Assembly: GCA_002007465.1 (NCBI GenBank)
Contig: LNAC01000001.1
Span: forward strand, 4,825,206-4,889,205
Reading direction: 5' to 3'
From: Ailurus styani
Taxonomy: Eukaryota; Chordata; Mammalia; Carnivora; Ailuridae
DNA: 64,000 nt
Shown here: positions 11,580-24,665 of the stretch, piece after piece
Layout of the letters: every line of letters begins with the position of its first letter
Numbering within the stretch: the stretch's first letter is position 1
The notes under the pieces: model-generated
Told to the model about the DNA's origin: nothing
The model's database searches: none
Seen by the model: the letters and a program-made list of their open reading frames with translations, nothing else
Position numbers and translations under genes: made by a program

Positions 11580-12205
11580 CCAGTCGGATAGTTACTGTCT
11601 GATGAGCACCTGCCCCGAGCCAGGAAAGTCACTGGGCACAGACCAGCCACCAGAACGACAAGGAGGGATTTTCCCCCACATGACATCAAAGACCCACGCA
11701 CAAATGCACAGAATTCCATGAAAACAGAGCAAGGGACCTAGAAAAGCATCTTCTAGGAGCAGACATGCACAGAAGATGCCACAATCCTGCTGACATCTCT
11801 TACCATCAGGGAAACACACATCAAACAACAGTAAGGATCACCTTCCACCTGTTAGGATGGATATTATCAAAAATAGAAGTTTTGTTTCCAAAGGAACCAA
11901 AAACACTATCTTGAAATGCTATCTGCACCCCCACGTTCGTTGCAGCGTTATTTACAAAGACCAAGGCACAGAAGCAACCTAAGCCCTTGCCCATCAATGG
12001 GTAAACAGATAAAGAATACGTGATAAAGACAGAGAAAATGAAATACTATGCAGCCATAACAAAGAATGAAATCTTGCCATTTGTGACAACATGGATGGAC
12101 CTTGAGGGTGTTAGGCTGGGGGGGACAAGTCAAACAGAGAAAGACAAATAGTTAAGTGATCTCACAGATTTATGGGCTCTTATCTATAGTTTGTATATGA
12201 ATATA
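11580..12205 (+). mobile_element. L1 LINE 3' fragment
   Basis: Typical L1 distal sequence reads forward: 'ttaccatcagggaaacacac', 'cacctgttaggatgg', 'cacgttcgttgcagcgttat', 'cccatcaatgggtaaacag', 'gaaatactatgcagcc' and 'caacatggatggaccttgag'. The strong part is about 11,795-12,165. It is an inactive, diverged fragment, antisense to DOCK1. Confidence 0.88.
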
Positions 12206-12209
12206 TTTT

Positions 12210-15200
12210 ATATATCATGTTATCAATTAATATAATCATGTATCATATAGAATAATGTTTACTAAAATGCACAGACACAAACTCCCCCAAAAGAGATACT
12301 GGCTAATATTTTGTGCACGTGTCCTATGTACCAGGTACTAGTAGGGGCAGCCTGGGATCCAAATTCGGGTCAGTGTGACTCTAATCCCCACACCCTCCTT
12401 GCTCCCGCGCCAGGGGAGCCTGGGCCACACCCACAGGGACTCACTCTGAAGCCGGAGCGCCTGACTGGGCATCTCGGAGAAAACTGCCTCCAATTCACAG
12501 GCGCATCCTTGGCAGGTGAAGGTCAGTCCCGGCACCTGCAGGGAAGGGCCACTAATGTCTATTGTGAGGGACACTGTCTTTGCTGGGGTCATGCAAGAGG
12601 GAAGGGGGGCTGAGAAATGCAGAAATAAAGAGATTGCCGAAATGAATCACATATATTTCTATTAATTACGTCATGTCACTGAAACTCTGCTTTTTTCCAT
12701 CCATACAATGGCATTATCACGGGCAGGTTTGAGTCGAATGATTCTTTGAAGGGGGGCCGTCCTGTACAGGGAAGGATGTCTAGCGGCATGCCTGGAGTCA
12801 CGCACTAGGTGCCAGCAGCCTGCGTTCCCCCAGCTGTGACAACAAAAATGCGCCTGGACATGGCCACGTCCCATGGCGGGGCGGGGCGGGGGGGACGACA
12901 AATCCCCCTTGGTCGAGAGCCATGACAAAGGCACCAAGGCCATGCCTGCAAAATAAAAGCGCCCCAGCCCAGGGTATTACAGGGCACACGGTTTGTTCAA
13001 AGTCCCAGGAGCGCTGGAGGTAAACATTTAGGACGGAAGAATCTGGAAAACGACCTTGATAAAATGTATGTCCCCCATTTTGACTTGCGCGTCGAGGGAA
13101 GTTTCAGGCATCAAACAGAGAGCTCACTTGGCTTCATTTCTCATAAAGTGAAGCACGTCCTCCAGGATTAAGAGCCCGCAGACGGCCTCATCAACGGCAG
13201 CCACGAGCTCACAGCAAGGTGTGCGCCGGCTCTGAGAATTCTTAAACAGACTTTGCCCTTTTAAAACTTTCCTCTGAAGCAAGTTTCCCTAAATAAGAGT
13301 CCTGGCTAAGAGCTCTTCATCACTGCCATTCCTTGGAGAGTAGCTTGAGCTCTCATCTCTGAATTAAATAAAGAGGCAATCTGAATAAAACCCAGCTGGA
13401 TGAAAGACCTAAGTTATGTGTAATAAATTGGTTATACATAACTAGGGAAGATCTGGAATTATTTGTTTTAATTTCAGGCCCAGCTTAATTATTAAGCGCA
13501 GAGCAAAAGCACGCATGCCACAGAATAAATACATGGAAAATACGAAAATAATTTATGGAAAGGCCATGAAGGGCAAATGGAACTCCCACTGGTAGCCAAG
13601 TACCATGCAGGGGGTCCTTTTCCCGCTGGGAGATCCAGGGAGCCGTGACTAGATGTGAGTCGATACCCATCTTGAAATCCCGGTGCTTCAAGCGGCCGCC
13701 CCAGCCCCAGAGAAACCGCTCGAATGCTTCTCCAGGTCACTTGCCAGAAACGTGCTCAGCTCTGGCCTGGCCTGGCCCAACCAGGGGCACCGGCGTGTGC
13801 CTCAGCGTCTGCAGCTGGGTGTCTGAGCAGCAAAACAGCTCCGGTTAGGCCAATTTCTTTGAAGAGAAAAAGGTTCCAAGACGGATATTATTAAGTGTGT
13901 GAGCTGGGTAAAACGTGGGCATGCTAGGCTCTAGGGAAATTTTCATTCCAAAATGTTTTCATTATACTGACTTTGAATTCATAGTTCTCCCCTGAAAAAC
14001 AATATATTTTTGTTTTCCTGTGGTCCTTGGCAAGTCGTGTTGTGACAGTGTTTATGTCAACAGCCGCCGTATACAGTTTCAAAGGGAAAAATGATTCTTA
14101 GGTGTGCTTAAAATCTTCAAGCCACGGGATATGCAAAACCTCAGTAGGAAACCAGTAAGTTGAAAAAATAAATTAAATTAAAAGTTAACAACATCAACTA
14201 AGACCCCAGGCTTCAAAGGAAAGAGAAAAGATGTCGAGAAGAAATAATCCAAGAGTCTCCTGAGCCCAAAATGCTTTCTATCCGTGCTTTCAACTTGCAC
14301 AAAGATTTTAGCTGCCTGCCCTTCCACAGGACCGGTGTTTCCTGAGGAGGAGGTCGAACAGGAAAACACGGTCCTCCCAGGCTCCACCATTTTCAGCTAC
14401 CTGGTGTCAGAGCCCCTGAGGCAGATTCCCAGTGAGTGGGGACCCCACACCTCTCTTTCTTTTGCCCTAATGGCACATTTGCTCTGCTCTGAGCCCAAGG
14501 CATAGTGCTAGCAAGGACAAAAATGCTTCCATAGCACCGGAACCAAATGGAGCTGTCCCTGCAAACAGCCTCCCCTGCAAATTTGCTTTCTGAGCATTAT
14601 CATGATTTACCCTTAAGAAGCCTGGCATCTCAAAGGTAGAATACCTTTCTAAGGCTTAAGGCCCTTTCTTGTCCTGACTACACGCCAAATTAATCTTGGC
14701 AGAAACATCCATGAGTCTGCCATCTTGGACTCTGATATATCTGACGGATCCTGCTTCTGAGTGGGGGAAATGTGCTCCATTTAAAACTATAAAACTCCGT
14801 TTATAAAACTCCGTTATAAAACTATGCATGGGAAATTCACCGTACACGAGGAGCCACAGGCGATTATGATTATGTGAATATGCACTGTGCACGTTAGGTT
14901 GGTGGAAATGTAATGCGCTGTGTTAATGGACTGAAGCAAACACATCCTGGTCACAAGATGCTTGACTCACGGGGGAGAGAAGGAACAACGGAAGAGGCCA
15001 CATCCAAATGCATCAACACTGTAGCCAAAAGAAAGGTGGTCAAAAACTCAGACGGCACAAACATTAGCCTGGACCGTCCTGGGACAGTCTCCACATGGCC
15101 GTGATCAAAACCACGACCTAGACCTGTGAACTAAGTAGCAACGATGATCTCACAAATTCCGAAGAGAGACGCAACTTCAGGGTTTCTAAGGACAAATATA

Positions 15201-17415
15201 AGATTAATTTGATTCCAGATAAAATAAAACCAGGCCATCATTTCTGACTGATGGTCTTCAACGTTTAAATTGTCAACAAGACACGACTATATTTGGCAAG
15301 TCAGCAAAATCCACTGTATTTGATAAGGTAGCCTTTGAGACAGGTCCAATAATGACCGGGCTCTGTTACAGCCAATATATGCCAACTGGCAAGATCCTAA
15401 GCATTTCAAAATTGAAATGATAATCTTTTCCATTTTCCACGGGCAGAATTTTGAGTTCTCTTCTGATTCCTTACCTGTGATATCTTCTTGCTCCGTGTGT
15501 CACTTAAGGATCTACGCCATAAACTGTCAGTCTCTGCTGACAAATTACAAGGAACTTTTTTATCATCCAGTGAGAATTCTGAAACCCATTCTATTTTCCT
15601 TTTTGCTTTGTCTTCTAGGCAGCTTTGAGTCTCTCGGCTTCTAGAGAGTTTCGTGTTTTCTCTATGGTTTTCCATGTTCTATTTTATATTCAGGATCCAC
15701 GAATCGTTACACGTAAAATAGACCGAGTCCTATATGAAAGTGCGTAGGGTATAAACCACAAATCATAAACAGGCCCCAGCTTAATGTGTATGGAAGCGAG
15801 AAACACCAGACACCAAATGTGTGCTAATACTGAGGAACACTTGAAAATTATTTACAATCACGTTGCAAAGCTTTGAGGGATTTGAGGAAGTAAAAATGGT
15901 GGTTTCATTTATTTTTTATCCTGAGAGAGGGATACAAGCAACAAAGCCTAGTGGGAATCCAAATCGGAGTAGCTGAATTTTTAAAAAATGTCTGTTGCAA
16001 GACGAAATGGTTGACAAATGTAGGAAGGGTTTTGGTCCATGTTATACACACAGCATGAGTTAGAAAGTCTAATGTTAAAAATCTGAAAATTAAATTCCGT
16101 ATTGCCCTTTCCTTCACTCAATGTACACTGTAGAAATGCCTTTCTCCAGTGAAATTATGGCAGTTAACAACAAAAGCTTTCTCCTTCAAGGTGAAAAAGG
16201 AATTCAGTCAAACCAGTGAGTAGACTCATTATCACCCAGATCACTCCTATGCCTTAAAATTCTAGTCTGGGATTTTTAGTGTACACACTACTGGAATGAA
16301 TTCAAGTCCTAAGACTAGAAGAAAGACAGAGAAACTCAACCAAGTGGCCACACTTCTGCCAACAACCAAGGAGAACTCTAGGAGAGCCACAGCCTGAGTC
16401 TTCAATATAAGCATAAATCTGAGAAAGTGGGCTACTATGAGTTCACGGATGGGTACTGGCACTTAACGGCTCGCAGAGAAGGTCTCTGCTTCCAGTACAG
16501 CGTCAGATCTTACAAGGAGACTTAGCCTTGGCTTCCCTCAGGAAAGATTATGAAGCACTTCTGGAAGATAACATGAAAGCACGCTTCTACGAGATGTGAA
16601 CTGTGCTCATCCTAAATGTCATTTTACCACCTGGCACCATCATATCCGAGAGCAGAGCTATAGTGTCAGGCTATCACCACTCAGTTGCTATCCTGAACAC
16701 AGCAACCAAGTAACTCCTGTCCTTGGGACATTCCCTGGATCCTACAACTTTGATTCCTGATTTACAAGTGGTTGCTCCAGAATTGATGGGCACCATCTGT
16801 AATGACACTGGAAAGCCCCATGTATGGAGGGATGGTACGTTTGCAGACACAAAGCTGAACAAGCACACAAACATGTAAGAGACCATAGGGTTGAGTCGGT
16901 CAATTTCTAAGTGGTGGATGGTAAAACTGTATGTCCAGCTGTGCCATTAAAACTTAAATACAGGCTCCTGGAAGCTTCTGGGAATTACCACTTATTCTAT
17001 GGAAGCAAGGAGGTCTCTGACACATGCCAGGAAGAGGAAGAGCATGGACGTCTGGTGACATGGAAGGTATCAAGCTATGAAGTTATAGATTAAAAAAAAA
17101 AAAAACCAAATAGATAATAGCACAGAGACAATGCTATATGGTATGTATATAATTTCTAGGAAATTATTTCATTACAATAGTAGTGAGCTTTTGTTCTTCT
17201 AAAAGTTTACAGCAGGACTCCATCAATTTCAGCAGTAAGTGATATGCTCTTTAACAGCACACATTTTTCATGGTTAAGAAAGCCGAGTAAGAATGTTTGG
17301 ACTTCTGTGCTTAACGTTCGCTCAGGTAAGCAGGAGATCTCCCCGGAAAGGTGCACCACAAGGACACCAGGGTTAAAAACAACAGCACTCTCTTTGAAGA
17401 ACAGGAGACATATTC
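12210..17415. other. Intronic stretch with minor features only
   Basis: A possible reverse MIR scrap lies near 12,340-12,395. A small tandem repeat at 14,782-14,825 repeats 'tataaaactccgtt' with variation. A 14-A run lies at about 17,092-17,105. No exon, RNA gene or long repeat is recognised. Short open frames lack domains. Confidence 0.4.
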
Positions 17416-17420
17416 AAGGT

Positions 17421-17646
17421 AGCAAGATGGGTTAGAGGGTGGCCTCTGGAGTTAAAGTCTGGCCCTGTCACTTCCCAGCTGTGTGTCCTTTGGCAACTTA
17501 CCAAACCTTTAGGCTCTGATCTCCCCACCTGTAAAATGGGCATAAAACCCCAGCTGTCTCCGAGTGCCACTGCGGGGACTGTGGGCATCATTACGGCGCC
17601 ATCCCCACGGCAGTGCCTGGCACACAGAAAGCTTGTCAAATGCTCT
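17421..17646 (+). repeat. MIR SINE
   Basis: A clear MIR order is seen: 'ggcctctggagttaaagtct', 'gtcacttcccagctgtgtg', 'ctccccacctgtaaaatggg' and 'cagtgcctggcacacagaaa'. This is the best-preserved MIR in the window. Confidence 0.9.
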
Positions 17647-17649
17647 TCT

Positions 17650-18128
17650 GTAGTCCTCGGATGCAAAACAGAACACATCGCGAAGAATGACTGCCTCCAA
17701 TAAAAAACGAAATAAACTCTTCATTTGGAAGCTGGCATCTAAGCAAGAATGTTAAAGAGCACCAAAGGGTCACACACCCAGATGTCTTGAGACAGCTTGA
17801 CGTTTGAGCCAGCTGCTGGCCCAAAGGTCATACCTCTTCTTCCAAAACTCAACGGATTCTGCTTCTAAAAACCAATACTGTTCACTCAACAGAGGGGGCA
17901 GCATTTGGGGGCAGGGGGATTCCCGAACGAAGCTTACACTCACTGCTGCGCGAACGCTGACCTACATGCACCGCTCGTGGCTCACTCCTCGGCGACACAC
18001 GTGGGCTTGGGAACCTGTTCCTACGAAACGTGTTGACGGACAGGAACCTGGTGGCTCTGGGCCTCACACAGCCAGAATCTCTGCAAACCCACGTCCCTTC
18101 ACGTAGTACCAGCAACACCCAGGCGCAC

Positions 18129-18170
<42 letters not shown>

Positions 18171-19250
18171 CGCTCGGCCTCAGAAAGTTCTACCAGAGGA
18201 AGCACTATCAGCTGGATGGCTCGGCCCCGGAGTGCTAGGATTTTAGATGAGACAGTTCTGTACCACATTTTATGTACGACATAAACCACAGGGAGTTTAT
18301 ATTCCCAGTGTGTCCCTCATCAAGATGTCTCTTGGAGCTGCAGCCTCCAGGCACCCCAAACAAGAGAACAGGATGGACCCCACCCCCGCTCCAGACTTGA
18401 ATTCTATCATCACCTACACCAGACTTTATCCTCAGGAGCGGCCATAGCCTTGGCCATGAGGACACAGCAGACACGGCTTCTCCTTCACAGAGGTTCCCTG
18501 CCCCCAGACGAGAACTCTCCTCCCTGCGGCAAGAGGCAAAAAGCCTGGGTCCCAGATGCCACCGCACACCGGCGTCTCTGTCACATGCCTGGGTCCTGCA
18601 GACGTGCACGAGTGAGCCGGGACACAGGGACAGGGCTGGATTGACGTGCAGGGAACATGCGATTCCAGAGACCGCAGGTCAAGCCGCCTCAATGCAGAAA
18701 CAACAGAAGACGTCGGGAGAAGCCGGACAGAATATCCAGAGGAGGGGGCCCTGAGCGCAGTGCTCTGCCCTTGGAACCAAAGGCCACGTGGCTTTCAGCC
18801 ACACTGCGGTTCTGGGGTGATGGGGTGATGCTCAGACCCATCAGCGTTGGCAGCAGAAGGCCGACGATGGAATAGAAGGCAGAGGGAAGGAGGTGACCAT
18901 CGTGGTAAAACTGAAAACAGACTCTCACTCGTCATCAAAGAGCATAAATCAATAGACTGCGGCCGTACCACCCCGGAGAATGTCCCCCGTGGGAGCCCTG
19001 GGATCGGAGGCACCGTGTTAAACAACTTGGGGCATGAATCACATCTGACCTTTGCGGGAGCAGTGCCCCCCGAGCCCCACCCCAGGGTGCAGAGCGGATA
19101 GGCTGGCGCCGGGCCGCGGCGGCCACTCTGTCTGAGATGCACGCACGTTCCCGTGGGGGGTCACGGGAGGAGAGCGGAGGCCACACCCTGCGCCAGAGCT
19201 CGCCTTCAGTTCAGGGCAGCACGGCGACCAGGTCAACGGTCTCTTCAGTG
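17650..19250. other. Intronic stretch with a CA repeat
   Basis: No gene is recognised. A GC-rich, CpG-containing patch lies near 18,955-19,185 ('gcgccgggccgcggcggcc'). It is much smaller than the island at 1.8-3.1 kb. Confidence 0.4.
18131..18168. repeat. (AC)n microsatellite
   Basis: An uninterrupted CA dinucleotide tract of about 19 units follows 'gcacgg' and ends at 'cgccgctcgg'. Confidence 0.97.
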
Positions 19251-19254
19251 ACAC

Positions 19255-20130
19255 GGCAAGCCATCGTGTGTTGCATCAGGGAAAATACGAATCAAGACCA
19301 CAACGGGACACACTGCACACCTATCACCAGGGCTAAAACGAAAAACAGTGACCCTGGCAAACACTGACACGAATGCAGAAAAACGGGCTCGTTCTCACAC
19401 TGCTAGTGAGACTGTGACACGGTACAGCCATAGTCGGGTGGTTTCTACAAAGCTGAACACGGAGCAAGCACACAACCCTGCAGACCTATCCCAGGGCACG
19501 CATGCCAGAGAAACGACCTTATGTTCACACAAAACTCCGTATGCGACTGCTAGTGGCAGCTTCACTCGTAATCGCCCCAAAATGGAAAGAGCGCAGCTGT
19601 CCTTCGGCAGGTGAATGGTTAAGCCATCCGTGGCACACCCACAACACGGAACACCGCCCAGAAATGCCAGCAACCTGAAGGCATCTCCAGGAATGAAGGA
19701 GAATAAAGGAGGGAATGAAGGAGGATGAAAAAAGCCAATCCTGAAATGTTACATTTGGTATAATTCCATTTACACATCACATTTGAGATGCCAACATATT
19801 GGAAGTGGAGGAGAAATTAGCGGTTGCCCGGGTTTCGAGAGGGTAGAGGTGGAGGGGCGAGGAGGAGGTGTGATACATGGACAAGTGGGACCCGTGTGTT
19901 TGTGGACCCAAGAAGAGGCTCCGCGGCCAAGCACAAGTACAGCGGGAAGATCCGTGCGAACCCCATGATTTCCATCGACGCCGAGCCCCGCCTGCAGCAT
20001 GGAGCTCGAGTTTTGCAAAATGTTATCACTAAGGGAACCTGGGTAAAGTGTACACAGATCTCTCTGTATTTCTTTTTATAACCGCAATGCCTATGAATCT
20101 ACAATTATCTCCATAAAAAATGCAGTAAGG
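19255..20130 (+). mobile_element. L1 LINE 3'-UTR fragment (old, L1M-like)
   Basis: Landmarks in order are 'caccagggctaaaacg', 'cactgctagtgagactgtg', 'ggtataattccatttac', 'gggaacctgggtaaagtgta' and 'gaatctacaattatctccat'. These belong to the end of an old mammalian L1. It is heavily diverged and CpG-rich for its age, and antisense to DOCK1. Confidence 0.8.
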
Positions 20131-20703
20131 AAGGAGGGGGGACAAAAAAGGTCAACGGTATTTTTTTCCAGGAACCACATGTGCTTGAGAACCCAAGGAT
20201 TGTTACTGGTGCTTGCAGAAATTATCGACACAAGCACTGGAAAGTTAACCAACAGCCTTCACAGGGAAATGATAAACCAGGCACTAGATTACTATTTAAT
20301 AAGTACAAAGAAAATGCTCACTTTTTAAAGCTGAAATAGGAGAAATGCAAATACCTTTCAAAAGTCGAGACAGAGTGAGAATCACTTGGGCTAATAAACA
20401 CATGTAATGAAAATAAGATGGCAAATTGATGGCGAACTGCACCCCTGACAGAGGCTGCCGCAGACCACGGCTAAGGGGTGCTAGGGCTCAGCTCTGTGTG
20501 TCTCCAGAGGGGAGCCCCACGTGGCCGGAAGGAAATCACCCACTCTCCAGGTCTGCTCCTCCAAACAACTGTGTGCATCACAGAATGGGGAGGATGTGCT
20601 CCTCAGTAGGAAAGCCCCCATGGTATCCAGGCAACACCGCTGTTCCAAGCAGACATGAATCAGACACCCTGTAAAGGGTGGGAGCTTTCCTTCTTCTACT
20701 CAC

Positions 20704-20798
20704 TTATTCTGCATCATGTTCATTATCACCCAGTCGAAAGGGTAGACGTTCTTCCCAATGAGGTTCTTAAACATGATGAATGTTTCCATCAGGAAATC
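20704..20798 (-). CDS. DOCK1: DOCK1 internal coding exon (31 codons + 2 bases)
   Basis: On the minus strand this 95-base exon follows an A/T-rich acceptor with a long U run ending in ttcag, and it precedes a consensus donor gtgagt. It encodes residues from [15 protein letters not shown] to NMMQN plus the first two bases of a Lys codon. The following exon, outside this window, should therefore begin by completing Lys, then V-F-L-R. The motif [12 protein letters not shown] separates DOCK1 from the paralogue DOCK5, which as I recall has a YPGDWMAM-type sequence here, and from DOCK2. One residue differs from the human sequence as I remember it (MMQN here, MVQN in human), a single-base GTG to ATG change. 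The role is structural: it belongs to the helical scaffold before DHR-2. Confidence in DOCK1 is high; the residue difference rests on memory. Confidence 0.95.
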
Positions 20799-22734
20799 CT
20801 GAAATAAAAAAAAAAAAATAGAACATTGCAACAGCCCACCAAGAGAAAGGAGAAAACCAATCCCCTTTTGAATAATTACAGTATAAATGACCTCATTCTT
20901 TTTAGAGGAATGAAAACATTCTAAAAAGTAATGAAGATGTATTTCACAGGAGCTTTTTTCTTTCTGTTTGCCGGAGCACCTCCTGCCTGTGAGAACTTTC
21001 TCAGGGATATATTTGGAAACAGGACCTACGCGGGTCTCTGTCATAGTCATAAAGAGGAGCCCTCCAGGTTACAAATATTGCATTCTTTCTGCTTATAGGA
21101 AAACACGCATTTCGCAAACATCACATGTAGGATTTACTCGAAACACATTTTTCATTAGGAACAGGGCCCAGCAGGTTGAATATGGGGTAGTAACATCCAT
21201 TCCTTTTTCTTATGTCATTTACAAACAAAAGGCTCAAGTGGGAACTCCTGACCATCTGTACAGCTCGGTTCATCAGAACCATCGGGGCACGTGGTCATGT
21301 GGCCACTTTTAGATGGCAGCTACCACCCCACCGGCTACTCGGTTGTGCTGAGGTCAACCTTGGCCATGATCTTCTCTACCATATGGGTCACTCCCTGCCA
21401 CGCTCTGCTGCTTCCACGCTGCTGAGACTGCTCATGGCATCCCGAAGAGGTACCCGTTTCCTAGGGGGCTCCACCCTGCATCCGTCAGAACCTGGAGAAT
21501 TTCCTAAACCTGCCACCTTGGCCCTTGTTCTGAGCTGACCAGAACAAAACTAGCACTTATTCTGAAAAAGCACACCTCTCCGGGAGTCTGCAAGCTCCCT
21601 CCAGGTGTGGGGTGGACAGGGGAAAAGCCACAGAGAATTCACTTAGAAAAATGAGGCCATGGTCAGAGACTACCAAATGAGTGGCTAGTTCTCATTTATT
21701 TAATCTATGGAATCATAATTAGGTGCAATGGCTGTGAAGCCCAAGGTGGTGTATAGAATTTAAGCAGCCAAGAAAGCCACTCTCAGCAAAGGCGTAAACA
21801 AGGGCTTCTCGAAAAAAGGCGCCAACTAAATTGGATAGCATCAGTGAGCTGACGGGCCACGTAAATACTTTCTTTGCAACCTCACTAGCCGTGCCGGGTT
21901 CCTACTGGGTACGCCCCACCATGAATACAAACTCAGGGAGCAACCACGATCCCCTTTTGATAGCAGTCACGAAGATCAGGACCTGGACCTCTTCAAGAGA
22001 GCAAAGTCAGCCCACGTCCTCCAGACTCCACTCGCACGAGCTCTGACCGCCAACCCCTGAATTCACACCGGGCAGGAGTGCGCCGGGGGCCCTGGACACG
22101 ATGAACGGGGCGTCTCGCCCCAGGCTAATAACTGCAATTCACACTTCCCCACTTAATTCTCCCCACTTTGTCACGAGTCTCACACTTTAATGACCAGGTT
22201 GCTTATTTGGCCGGCTGAGTGCCGTCATTTAGCCACATCTCTATTTGCATGAAATTGCTTTCTTGCTGATCACTCCTCAAAGCCTAATAATTGAGATACA
22301 GGGTCTGGGTTTTATTATTCTGGATGAGAAGTATATTTTCCCCAACTCCCTTATTTTTTTTTTTTCTAGGAAACACAGTCCCATACTTCATTAGTATGGC
22401 TCAGCTGTTAAATTTTGGTACTTTGCTGATCAGACAAAATGCTGCATATTGTGGAGGATGAGGTTTTGCAAGGCGTCCCTGTCTGTCTGCAGAATTTACT
22501 AGCCATGGCGATGGTCCTCACCATGGCCGATGAGGCTTAGCAGACGGTGACACTGGCATCTCCAAGTCAACAAGGGGGCACAGGGGACGAATACAAGTTC
22601 TTCAGTGAAAATTTCCTCTTTCAGCGCCAATCCATTCCTGCTGTCTTTTTCAGTTTGATTATTCAAAGGATGTCCCAGATAATAAGTGGGCAGTTCTAAC
22701 AACAGCCACCAGTCCACAGGCACAATCTTCTTGT

Positions 22735-22985
22735 CATGAATCCATCTGCTTCTGTCCATCCCATCCCCACCCACTTGAACAAACGGTCATCCTCTCTCAC
22801 CCGGACCATTGAGGGGAATCCTGGCCTGTCGGCTCGTGTCCACTCTTGTCCCTCTCGATCCCTCCCCTGCACCCAGAGTGGCCTTTTCAAATTACAGATC
22901 TGGCCAAGGCACCAACACTTCCCAACCTCCCATTTCACCTGCAAGCCTGGAGGCTTCCCCATGTTCTTAAAGACAAAGTATCTGG
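22735..22985 (+). repeat. Old LINE-like remnant (probably L2)
   Basis: The order 'cccagagtggccttttcaaa', 'ttacagatctggccaaggc', 'cttcccaacctcccatt' resembles the same old element seen at 4.5 kb. The family assignment is tentative. Confidence 0.4.
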
Positions 22986-23613
22986 ACACTCCGAAGGAAA
23001 TCCTGCTCTGCCAAAGGAAAAAGTGTTTCAGACAAGCACCCTCAATAGATGCTCAACTCATCAGATGAAGAATGGTCAGGAGACTGGACATTGGCCAACA
23101 TGTGTGGACGCCAAAGCATAAGCCAAAGATCACATGACAATTGTGAAGGGGTAGGTATCGTCACAGTGGGGCAATCAGGCTGGTACCCGCTCTCAACCAA
23201 GCGATCAAAACTCATGGTGAGTTCACAGTGAGCTCGGCGTTCCCACCGTCCCAATGGGCACAACAGGGAGCCCTTCGCCCCAGCTCCAAAGCTCTCCTGC
23301 CAAAAGGATGAACTTGAACTTTAAGCCAAGCTTCCAGTTTGCAGGATGTTATGGAGGGACAGAGCAGCACACTGAAAACCATCACAAAGCAGCACGAAGA
23401 AAGACAAGACGGGGTGAGGGAGCTGGACTAGAAAAAAGAGAGATGCAGGAGGCACAAACAAACACTCTGAGAGAATCTAGACTGGATCCTGGTTTGAGGA
23501 AGCCCCTCAAAAGACAAGAAAAACTGGAAGAATTGAGAACATCTGAGTACGGATACATGTGTGTGTTACGTTCTGGGAAGGCAATGAGGCCACTGGAGAA
23601 GGTCCTAATTCTT

Positions 23614-23802
23614 TTTTTTTTTTTTAAGATTTTATTTATTTATTTGACACAGAGAGAGAGAGATCACAAGTAGGCAGAGAGAGAAGAGGAAGCAGGCTCC
23701 CTGCTGAGCAGAGAGCCGGATGCGAGGCTTGATCCCGAGACCCTGAGATCATGACCTGAGCCAAAGGCAGAGGCTTTAACCCACTGAGCCACCCAGGTGC
23801 CC
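23614..23802 (-). mobile_element. SINEC with 16-bp target-site duplication
   Basis: This is a reverse-oriented SINE running from a T-rich tail and 'aagattttatttatttattt' to 'ccactgagccacccaggtgcc'. The flanks 'gaaggtcctaattctt' at 23598-23613 and 23803-23818 are identical, so the insertion is comparatively young. The 'agagagaagaggaagcaggc' body matches the form I associate with mustelids. It is sense to DOCK1, in the intron between the two exons. Confidence 0.97.
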
Positions 23803-23904
23803 GAAGGTCCTAATTCTTGAGAGAGGTTTGCTGACCCACTAAGGGCAAGGCTTGTTTCTCACACACGTACGGGATGCGGAATTGCTCACGATTGCTGGGT
23901 TTGG

Positions 23905-24165
23905 GTGTCAGTTTTCATTGTACTGTTTTTTCAGGCTCTCTGTACAGCTGAATTTTGCATGATGAAGAGGGAAAAGAGTACAGGTAAAATTGGGGGAATG
24001 CACAGGAGATCCGGGGACCACAGCAATGTCGCCGTTCGGTCTGGATCCCGCACTATAGTTCTGCAAGACGTTAGCCCTGGGGAAACCGGGCAGGGTATTA
24101 CTTTGTGCAGCCACAAGCGATGCCACAATTATCTCAAACAGTTTACTCAAAAAAAAAAAAAATAA
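23905..24165 (+). mobile_element. L1 LINE 3' end
   Basis: 'cactatagttctgcaagacg', 'ttagccctggggaaaccggg' and 'cacaattatctcaaacagtt' followed by an A run at about 24,149-24,161 form an L1 terminus. The left part is less certain. It is antisense to DOCK1. Confidence 0.72.
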
Positions 24166-24274
24166 GTGCTTGAAAAAATAATTTTAAAACAACGAGAAGC
24201 AAACAAATGGTGTAGAAAGTTGAAAACAAGCAGAGAACACAGCGCTTCTCAGCATGGTGTACGGGGTCCCGTGT

Positions 24275-24665
24275 GCTTGGACAGCCCTATCGAGGCTCGC
24301 CCCATCCCTGGTCCTCTCGCTGCCCCTTCTCTGCACCCCCCACACACCCCGCACAGCCTCCTGAACAGGACAGCCCCCTACAACCCAACCTGCATGGCTC
24401 TTCCTTCTATTCCTCGATGTTCCACAATCCTCTCTTCCGCAAAGGCGTCCTGACCAGCCGACTCGGTCCGGTCTGGCTACTTTAGAGGACCAGTCCGCTG
24501 CAGCATGGACGAGGGGGCTGGTTGGAAGGACTCCCTGATTGGCGGGGATGCTCTCCACCCGACCACAGGGCCCCGAGAGCAGGCCTGTCTGCTTTGCCCG
24601 CTACCGCCTCTACTGCGCGACCACAAAGTCGACGCTCAATAGGTAACGACTGAGTGAATTCACTG
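24275..24665 (+). repeat. L2 LINE 3' remnant
   Basis: The stretch ends in the L2 pattern 'gagagcaggcctgtctgctt', 'acgctcaataggtaacgact', 'gagtgaattcac'. The start is uncertain. Confidence 0.55.

Larger units (their letters stand above)
1..20703 (-). other. DOCK1: DOCK1 downstream intron (partial, >20.7 kb)
   Basis: Everything left of the 20704 donor is intron up to the window edge. The next DOCK1 exon should start by completing Lys and reading V-F-L-R-A-I-N-Q. I looked for it on the minus strand and did not find it, so the intron is longer than this window. Its repeats, CpG island and duplication are listed separately. Confidence 0.8.

Noticed and set aside
16260..17105. Processed pseudogene ending in the A run at 17,092
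   Set aside because: An open frame of about 45 codons is visible, but there is no AATAAA, no recognisable protein and no target-site duplication.
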